A DNA stretch of 18,952 nt, taken from positions 1-18,952 of the forward strand of contig CAKPDZ010000027.1 in NCBI GenBank assembly GCA_934149155.1. The letters run 5' to 3'. Shown here in pieces: positions 14,622 through 18,952 of this stretch. Numbering within the stretch: the stretch's first letter is position 1; every line of letters starts with the position of its first letter. The notes beneath the pieces are model-generated. The model did no database searches. It worked only from the letters and a program-made list of their open reading frames with translations, and was not told the origin of the DNA. This DNA comes from an uncultured Clostridia bacterium (GTDB lineage: Bacteria > Bacillota > Clostridia > TANB77 > CAG-508). The position numbers were made by a program, and so were the translations under genes.

Positions 14622-15071
14622 ATGGAAGATAAATATCCCAAAGCATATAAACAAGTAATAGAAATATTGAAGTATGCACCACAAGAGATTGTTGATAAAA
14701 TTCCTCAAAAAATGATAAAAACATTTAAAACTAATATGGATGATAAATATGATTTTAAAATTGATATTAGTAAAAGTTTTGAAGAACAAGATGTTTTGGA
14801 AGAAACAAAAGCAATTTTGACTAATATATTTCGTGATTATTGGGCAACACCTGAGCAAAAAGAACGAATATTAGAGAAAGAAAAAAATGATAGAGAAATT
14901 GAGGAAAATCTAAAAAGGGAAAAATACAACCCAGATGATTTATTTAAAAAGAAACAAAAGGTAATTCAACAGAATGAAGAAATACAAAGTAATTTTCCAG
15001 TAGAAATCAAAAAAGAAAAATTCTATAAAAAGATTATTAATTTTATGAAAAAGAGATTTCATATAAGCTGA
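14622..15071 (+). CDS. 149-aa charged helical protein, unknown function
   Basis: A soluble protein with an N-terminal KYPKAYKQVIEILKYAPQEI-like helix region, a central DYWATPEQKERI stretch, and a Lys/Glu-rich C-terminal half containing YNPDDLF and KKEKFYKKIINFMKKRF. It resembles uncharacterised proteins I recall from gut Firmicutes that share the YP-AY and FRDYWATPEQ segments; no function is known. The ATG at 14622 is chosen over the in-frame GTG at 14607 because GGAGG (14609-14613) is 8 bases before the ATG and lies inside the longer reading. The gap to the preceding gene is 23 bases, so it belongs to the MerR-controlled operon and is its last gene. Confidence 0.75.
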   Translation: MEDKYPKAYKQVIEILKYAPQEIVDKIPQKMIKTFKTNMDDKYDFKIDISKSFEEQDVLEETKAILTNIFRDYWATPEQKERILEKEKNDREIEENLKREKYNPDDLFKKKQKVIQQNEEIQSNFPVEIKKEKFYKKIINFMKKRFHIS

Positions 15072-15079
15072 TATATAAA

Positions 15080-15108
15080 TTGACAATATAGATTGAATAT
15101 GGTATTAT
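15080..15108 (+). promoter_or_regulatory. Near-consensus sigma-A promoter
   Basis: A perfect TTGACA (15080-15085), a 17-base spacer and TATTAT (15103-15108). It lies 8 bases after the preceding stop codon and about 100 bp before the next gene. A 16-bp inverted repeat spans its spacer and start point. Confidence 0.75.
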
Positions 15109-15132
15109 GTAACATATTTAATCTATATTTTT
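15086..15132 (+). terminator. 16-bp inverted repeat: terminator and/or operator
   Basis: ATATAGATTGAATATG (15086-15101) and CATATTTAATCTATAT (15113-15128) pair with one wobble around 11 bases, then TTTTA. As RNA from the upstream operon it is a plausible, AT-rich terminator; as DNA it flanks the -10 of the promoter at 15080-15108 and could bind a repressor. Confidence 0.5.
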
Positions 15133-15207
15133 ATAATTTATTAATTCAAATTTTAATACAAACTTTAATAAAACAACAAATATTACTCAAAAGAAAGGAG
15201 GAATATT

Positions 15208-15555
15208 GTGAATTTAGATCTCTTAAAAAACATAGCAGAACAAATCGAAAACAATGACAATGTAAAAAAATTTATGCAAGATTTATCAGAAAGCTTAGAA
15301 AATAAAAATAAGCAAAATCAAGAATTACAAGAAGATAGAAAAGAAGGACATTTATATTTAGTAACAGAAGATAGAAATGGCGAAGTTTATTTGTGGGATT
15401 TTACAGATAAACCGGGACATGAATTTAAAGAAATAATAACATCTGAAGAATTATTAAAAGTAGCAAAAGAAGGAGCGATGCTTCAATATAAAGATGGAAA
15501 ATATGAGTTATATTCAGAAAACGGGTATGATATGTTAGAAGAAGCGGAAAAATAG
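15208..15555 (+). CDS. 115-aa acidic protein, unknown function
   Basis: A soluble, acidic protein. Residues 1-45 are a helical, Asn/Gln/Glu-rich segment (IAEQIENNDNVKKFMQDLSE); residues 47-115 look like a small beta-rich domain (GHLYLVTEDRNGEVYLWDFT, AMLQYKDGKYELYSENGYDM). GTG is the start: AAAGGAGG (15194-15201) is 6 bases before it and no other start fits. It is the first gene after the near-consensus promoter, and 29 bases before the small antitoxin-like gene. I do not recognise a characterised family. Confidence 0.75.
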   Translation: MNLDLLKNIAEQIENNDNVKKFMQDLSESLENKNKQNQELQEDRKEGHLYLVTEDRNGEVYLWDFTDKPGHEFKEIITSEELLKVAKEGAMLQYKDGKYELYSENGYDMLEEAEK

Positions 15556-15584
15556 AAAAAATAACATTAGAAAGGAGAATGAAA

Positions 15585-15788
15585 TTGAAAAAAACAACTG
15601 AAATAAAGACTATAGATAAAGTAGTTAATAAATACAAGGAAGTATTTATTAACAAAGAAGATAATGCCTTAAAAAGACAGAAAAAGATATTAAAAAAACT
15701 AAAGAAATCAGAAAAAGAAATTGAAAATGGAGAAGGAATTGAATCAGATATTGCATTTAAGGAGTTGAGACATAAGTTTGGATATTGA
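15585..15788 (+). CDS. Antitoxin-like protein of a RelBE/ParDE-type pair
   Basis: A 67-aa, highly charged protein (many Lys and Glu) ending IESDIAFKELRHKFGY, the kind of C-terminus by which many RelB/ParD-like antitoxins wrap their toxin. The TTG at 15585 is preferred to the ATG at 15579 because AGGAG (15573-15577) would otherwise be one base from the start. Its stop overlaps the start of a ParE/RelE-like reading frame by 11 bases, the usual antitoxin-toxin arrangement. The identification rests mostly on that partner and on the C-terminus; the N-terminal DNA-binding fold is not recognisable. Confidence 0.6.
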   Translation: MKKTTEIKTIDKVVNKYKEVFINKEDNALKRQKKILKKLKKSEKEIENGEGIESDIAFKELRHKFGY

Positions 15789-15879
15789 AAAATACACAGT
15801 AATAATTACACCAACAGCATATAGAGAAATTAATAGAATATATGAATATTTAGAATTACAGAAGAAAAAATTATTTTGA
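15778..15879 (+). pseudogene. Truncated ParE/RelE-family toxin
   Basis: A 33-codon frame beginning TTG in the overlap with the antitoxin: after DIEKY it reads VIITPTAYREINRIYEYLE, the N-terminal beta-strand and helix of ParE/RelE toxins (tPtAyreI-x-x-Iy-Y). It stops at 15877-15879 where about 60 further residues would be expected. The missing catalytic part is not found in any frame of the following DNA, which runs straight into the nuclease gene. It is therefore probably inactive and leaves the antitoxin without a toxin. Confidence 0.65.
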
Positions 15880-15902
15880 TAATAAATAGAAAGGATAAAA
15901 AA

Positions 15903-16670
15903 ATGAGCAGAAAAAGAAACAAAAGAAACAATTTAAATGAACTAATAATATTCCTATGTATAGCAATCATAATAGGAATAACAGGATACTTTGGAGTAGG
16001 AACACAAGACAACAACTCAAATAAAACTAATGAAACAAATACTGTTACAACATCAAATTCAACATCAATAAGTTTAGAAAATATCCCAGAATACAATCAA
16101 AGTCCATACATAGAAATAAATAATAATAAACCATCATTCACTGAAAATGAATATACAACAAAAGCATTTGAAACATACAGTGATTTAGACTCGTTAGGAA
16201 GGTGTGGAGTAGCATATGCAAATATATGCAAAGAAATCATGCCAGCAGAAAATGAAAAAAGAGGAGCAATTTCAAGTGTAAAACCAACTGGGTGGCAGAC
16301 AGCTAAATATCCAGGAACAGTGGATGGAAATTATTTATATAATAGATGTCATTTAATAGGCTATCAACTAGCAGGAGAAAATGCAAATGAAAAGAATTTA
16401 ATTACAGGAACAAGATATATGAATGTGGAAGGAATGTTACCATTCGAAAATAAGGTAGATGAATACATTGATAAAAATCCTAAAAATCATGTACTATATA
16501 GAGTAACACCTATTTTTAAAAATCAAAATTTAGTAGCGAATGGTGTACAAATGGAAGCATATTCTGTAGAAGATAATGGAATCGGAGTATGTTTCAATAT
16601 ATATGTTTATAATGTACAGCCTGGCATAGAGATTGATTATGCAACAGGGAATAGCAAATTAGTTAAATAA
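15903..16670 (+). CDS. Membrane-anchored DNA/RNA non-specific endonuclease (EndA-like)
   Basis: A 255-aa protein with a basic N-terminus (residues 1-12) and one hydrophobic segment (about 16-34), an uncleaved anchor or signal sequence, then an Asn/Thr/Ser-rich linker to residue 65. The catalytic domain carries NRCHLIGYQLAGENANEKNL, with His150 in RCH in the position of the DRGH histidine and the Asn of NEKNL as likely Mg ligand; TRYMN follows. This is the clostridial variant of the DNA-entry nuclease family, acting outside the membrane on extracellular DNA. The ATG at 15903 (site GAAAGGA, 15889-15895) is preferred to the in-frame TTG at 15876. It closes the accessory block. Confidence 0.85.
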   Translation: MSRKRNKRNNLNELIIFLCIAIIIGITGYFGVGTQDNNSNKTNETNTVTTSNSTSISLENIPEYNQSPYIEINNNKPSFTENEYTTKAFETYSDLDSLGRCGVAYANICKEIMPAENEKRGAISSVKPTGWQTAKYPGTVDGNYLYNRCHLIGYQLAGENANEKNLITGTRYMNVEGMLPFENKVDEYIDKNPKNHVLYRVTPIFKNQNLVANGVQMEAYSVEDNGIGVCFNIYVYNVQPGIEIDYATGNSKLVK

Positions 16671-16671
16671 A

Positions 16672-16705
16672 GAAAGAATCTGAAGCATACAGATTCTTTC
16701 TTTTT
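16672..16705 (+). terminator. Intrinsic terminator of the nuclease gene
   Basis: GAAAGAATCTG (16672-16682) pairs perfectly with CAGATTCTTTC (16690-16700) over a 7-base loop, followed by TTTTT (16701-16705). Confidence 0.92.
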
Positions 16706-16713
16706 GCTTAATA

Positions 16714-16767
16714 GTGCACAAAAAAGTACCAGTCTTTTGCACAAAACAGAACCGGTCCCAAATGCGC
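16714..16767 (+). repeat. Modular intergenic repeat, copy B
   Basis: The cores AAAAAAGTACCAGTCTT and ACAAAACAGAACCGGTCC recur here in the same order as in copy A (1479-1556). The stretch between and around them differs, yet is again self-complementary: GTGCA (16714-16718) with TGCAC (16738-16742). Confidence 0.75.
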
Positions 16768-16795
16768 AAAAATTTTAGAAAGTGCGGTCAGTATA

Positions 16796-16822
16796 TTGAC
16801 AACATATTTTTTATGTGATAAT
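16796..16822 (+). promoter_or_regulatory. Promoter of the acyl-CoA ligase gene
   Basis: TTGACA (16796-16801) with an extended -10 TGTGATAAT (GATAAT at 16817-16822); the spacer is 15 bases, which is short, so the extended -10 probably carries much of the strength. Confidence 0.5.
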
Positions 16823-16841
16823 CTAGTATTGAAAACTAGAT
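16821..16841 (+). promoter_or_regulatory. Dyad at the start point of the acyl-CoA ligase promoter
   Basis: ATCTAGT (16821-16827) and ACTAGAT (16835-16841) are perfect reverse complements around 7 bases, overlapping the -10 end and the start site. The TAGT...ACTA layout recalls FapR-type fatty-acid operators, but the central bases do not match. A repressor site is inferred. Confidence 0.35.
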
Positions 16842-16886
16842 AGATGCAAAAGATAATAGACAGCAAAAATAGAAAGGAAATGTATA

Positions 16887-18611
16887 ATGGAAAGAGAAAG
16901 ATATTTTAATGCAATAGAATTTAAAGATATCAAAGGAATAATATACAATTCAGCTAAGCAATATGCAAAAAATACAGCTTTTATATTAAAACATAAAGAA
17001 GATAAAAAAGTTACATATGAAAATATTACATATAAGAAATTATTACAAGATATCAATGCATTTGGAACAAAATTATATGAAATGGGATTTAAAGACAAAA
17101 GAATAGCTATAGTAGGAAGAAATAGATATGAATGGGTAATTGCTCATTTATCAAATTTATTAGGTGGAATTGTATCTGTTCCTCTAGATAAAGAATTACA
17201 AGTTGATGAGCTAGAAAGTTGCTTAGAAAGAAGCAAAGCTGATGTTGTAGTTTTTGACGAAAAGTATACAGAAACTATAGAAGAAATAAAAAGTAGAGGT
17301 AATACAAATTTACAAGAATATATTTGTATGTCAGAAAAAGAAGGGTATAAAAATTTTTGGGATTTAAAAGCTCAAGGAGAAGATTTAGTACAGCAAGGAG
17401 AAAAAGAATACATTCAAAATAAAATTGATGAAGATAAAATGGGAATTTTATTATTTACATCTGGAACAACATCAAAATCAAAAGCAGTAATGTTGTCACA
17501 ACACAATGTGGCATCAAATGTATATGCAATGTTGTTGGTAGAAAATTTCTTACCTACAGATGTGAATTTAGCATTTTTACCATTTCATCATATATTTGGT
17601 TCAACAGAAATGATAGTAATGTTAGCATCAGGATTAGCAACAGCATTCCCTGATGGATTAAGATATGTTGCACAAAATTTAAGAGAGTATAAAGTTTCTT
17701 TATTCGTTGGAGTTCCACTACTTGTAGAAGCAATATATAGAAATATTGAAAAAGAAGTTGAGAAACAAGGAAAAACAAAGACAATTAACTTTGCTAAAAA
17801 AGTAAGTAATGCATTATTAAAATGCCATATAGATGTTAGAAAGAAAATGTTTAAGCCTGTATTAGATGCACTTGGAGGAAACATGAGATTTATAATATCA
17901 GGTGGAGCGCCATTAGATAAAAAAGTTGCTAAAGGATTTAATGATTTAGGAATTGAATTAGTTCAAGGATATGGTTTAACAGAAACGTCACCTGTAATAG
18001 CAGCTGAAAATGCATATAAAAAGAGAAGTGGTTCAATAGGATTTCCAATGGATAATGTAGAACTAGAAATAGTAGATAAAGACGAAAATGGAATTGGAGA
18101 ACTTCGTGTAAAAGGCCCAAATGTAATGCTTGGATATTATGAAAATGAAGAAGAAACAAATAAAGTTATAAGAGATGGATGGTTCTACACAGGTGATTTG
18201 GGATATATTGATAAAGATGGATTTATATTCTTAACAGGTAGACAAAAAGATATGATAGTTCTAAAGAATGGTAAAAAAGTATTTCCAGAAGAATTAGAAA
18301 CTTTAATAAACAGACTTGATTTAGTAAAGGAATGTCTAGTTTATGGAATGCCAGACGAAAAAGACAAAAATGATTTAAAACTATCAGTAAAGATAGTTTA
18401 TAATACAGAAGTTGCAAAAGAAAAATACCCAGATGCAACAGAAGAAGAGTTAAGAAAAATTATATGGGAACAAATAAAAGAAATAAATAAGACATTTCCA
18501 CCATATAAATATATCAAAAACATGATTTTAACAGACCAAGAATTAATAAAAACAACAACACAAAAAGTAAAAAGACAAGAAGAAATCAAAAAAATACTAG
18601 GATCTAAATAA
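16887..18611 (+). CDS. Long-chain fatty acid--CoA ligase / AMP-binding synthetase
   Basis: A 574-aa adenylate-forming enzyme that activates a carboxylic acid with ATP and passes it to CoA. The P-loop-like A3 motif is TSGTTSKSKAVM from Thr191. YGLTETSP starts at Tyr362 (A5), GWFYTGDLG holds the ribose-binding Asp437 (A7), and LTGRQKDMIVLKNGKKVFPEELE covers the hinge and A8. The catalytic A10 lysine is probably in TTTQKVKRQE near the C-terminus. The length and the membrane-friendly N-terminus (NRYEWVIAHLS) resemble FadD-like synthetases. Chain length cannot be read from the sequence. AAAGGAAA precedes the ATG. It is monocistronic, with a dyad-overlapped promoter and its stop codon inside the terminator. 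Confidence 0.9.
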   Translation: MERERYFNAIEFKDIKGIIYNSAKQYAKNTAFILKHKEDKKVTYENITYKKLLQDINAFGTKLYEMGFKDKRIAIVGRNRYEWVIAHLSNLLGGIVSVPLDKELQVDELESCLERSKADVVVFDEKYTETIEEIKSRGNTNLQEYICMSEKEGYKNFWDLKAQGEDLVQQGEKEYIQNKIDEDKMGILLFTSGTTSKSKAVMLSQHNVASNVYAMLLVENFLPTDVNLAFLPFHHIFGSTEMIVMLASGLATAFPDGLRYVAQNLREYKVSLFVGVPLLVEAIYRNIEKEVEKQGKTKTINFAKKVSNALLKCHIDVRKKMFKPVLDALGGNMRFIISGGAPLDKKVAKGFNDLGIELVQGYGLTETSPVIAAENAYKKRSGSIGFPMDNVELEIVDKDENGIGELRVKGPNVMLGYYENEEETNKVIRDGWFYTGDLGYIDKDGFIFLTGRQKDMIVLKNGKKVFPEELETLINRLDLVKECLVYGMPDEKDKNDLKLSVKIVYNTEVAKEKYPDATEEELRKIIWEQIKEINKTFPPYKYIKNMILTDQELIKTTTQKVKRQEEIKKILGSK

Positions 18612-18630
18612 TAGACCCTAGTTCTTTTTT
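18585..18630. terminator. Bidirectional terminator containing both convergent stop codons
   Basis: ACTAGG-a-TCTA (18596-18606) pairs with TAGA-c-CCTAGT (18612-18622) around a 5-base loop, with one mismatch. Ts follow on the plus strand (18624-18630), and an A-rich stretch before it gives Ts on the minus strand. The plus stop (18609-18611) is in the loop and the minus stop (18618-18620) is in the stem. Confidence 0.8.
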
Positions 18631-18791
18631 TCTATTTTTTTCTCATTAGGCACGATTATGTTTTTAGGTTTTTTATCTTTGTTTTGTGGTTTGGCAGCAT
18701 TTATGTGATCATAAACTTGAGAAATTTTTAAGTTTGAGCCATCTCCTTTAACAACTTCAATTTCTTTTTTATTTTCATTTTTATCAGGCAT
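18618..18791 (-). CDS. 57-aa highly charged small protein, unknown function
   Basis: A hydrophilic 57-aa protein rich in Lys, Asn, Asp and Glu. The central GDGSNLKISQVYDHINAAKP looks like the conserved core; the ends are basic and low-complexity (KKEIEVVKG, KKPKNIIVPNEKKIEKK). The ATG at 18791 is preferred over the in-frame GTG at 18800 because AAGGAG (18800-18805, minus strand) is 8 bases before the ATG and overlaps the GTG. No membrane segment or known domain is visible. It faces the acyl-CoA ligase across a shared terminator. Confidence 0.7.
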   Translation of the reverse strand: MPDKNENKKEIEVVKGDGSNLKISQVYDHINAAKPQNKDKKPKNIIVPNEKKIEKKN

Positions 18792-18819
18792 ATTGAACAC
18801 TCCTTACTAAATTTTTTCT

Positions 18820-18848
18820 ATCTTATCATAAAAGACGTAAAATGTAAA
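18820..18848 (-). promoter_or_regulatory. Sigma-A promoter of the 57-aa protein gene
   Basis: On the minus strand TTTACA (18843-18848), 17 bases, then TAAGAT (18820-18825) preceded by TGA, an extended -10. It ends about 28 bp before the start codon. Confidence 0.6.
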
Positions 18849-18866
18849 TAATAAATTATTGAAAAA

Positions 18867-18892
18867 ATTGACTAGATTGTAGGTTAGTCAAT
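18867..18892. promoter_or_regulatory. 8-bp dyad upstream of the minus-strand promoter
   Basis: ATTGACTA (18867-18874) and TAGTCAAT (18885-18892) are perfect reverse complements around 10 bases. Each arm contains a TTGACT on opposite strands. It could be an operator or a pair of divergent -35 boxes; the right edge of the window stops further reading. Confidence 0.3.
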
Positions 18893-18952
18893 CATTTGTC
18901 ACAAATTATTTAAAATAAATACTTTGAGCACCTATATTGCAAATAACGATTC

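Noticed and set aside
15579..15788. ATG start for the antitoxin-like gene
   Set aside because: The ribosome binding site would be one base from it; the TTG at 15585 has normal spacing.
11209..16670. A complete integrative conjugative element or prophage
   Set aside because: No integrase, relaxase, VirB4, replication or structural gene is visible, and no direct-repeat attachment sites could be found by eye.
1..18952. CRISPR array, rRNA or transposase
   Set aside because: No regularly spaced repeats of CRISPR type, no rRNA signature and no transposase-like frame were seen; the 54-base period at 1479-1556 has only two units.

Overview
This window is very AT-rich, with strongly A-ending codons, AGGAGG-type ribosome binding sites, classical TTGACA/TATAAT promoters and hairpin-plus-T-tract terminators. 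It reads as a Firmicute of class Clostridia. The truncated minus-strand gene at the left edge begins like SpoIVA and has a good sigma-E-like promoter, so the organism is probably a spore former. The species cannot be named from the sequence.

Layout. (1) 1-2239: start of a divergent spoIVA-like gene, then a UDP-sugar pyrophosphorylase and a separate left-handed beta-helix protein, with a modular repeat between them. (2) 2240-2432: a 146-bp MITE-like inverted-repeat element. (3) 2433-4411: a minus-strand four-helix membrane protein, a DUF421/DUF4363 pair, and a small gene broken by a frameshift. (4) 4466-4541: tRNA-Thr(GGU) on the minus strand. (5) 4624-8770: an operon with its own promoter and terminator, lysS - site-2 protease - tsaD - metallophosphoesterase. 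(6) 8772-11139: recG and a small membrane protein. (7) 11160-16705: an accessory block. (8) 16714-18952: a repeat copy, a long-chain acyl-CoA ligase, and a convergent small gene sharing a bidirectional terminator.

The accessory block is the unusual part. A 19-bp-spacer promoter with a MerR-type dyad drives a 628-aa protein that joins a complete MerR-like regulator to a soluble VirD4/TraG-like ATPase. The join lies at a six-A run. Removing one A would recreate a stop codon, followed by a ribosome binding site and an ATG for the ATPase alone. Downstream in the same operon are a 496-aa protein built from two copies of an uncharacterised HF(S/T)...SI..(K)GL domain and a 149-aa acidic/basic helical protein. 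Next, behind an exceptionally consensus-like promoter overlapped by a 16-bp inverted repeat, come a 115-aa protein, a RelB-like antitoxin, a ParE/RelE toxin cut to 33 codons, and a membrane-anchored EndA-like nuclease. No relaxase, VirB4, integrase or transposase is visible, so this is either a standalone MerR-controlled ATPase system or the remnant of a conjugative element.

The core genes are ordinary housekeeping: charging of tRNA-Lys, t6A modification of tRNA, intramembrane proteolysis, recombination repair, and UDP-sugar and fatty-acid activation. All family calls come from reading motifs, without any database search.
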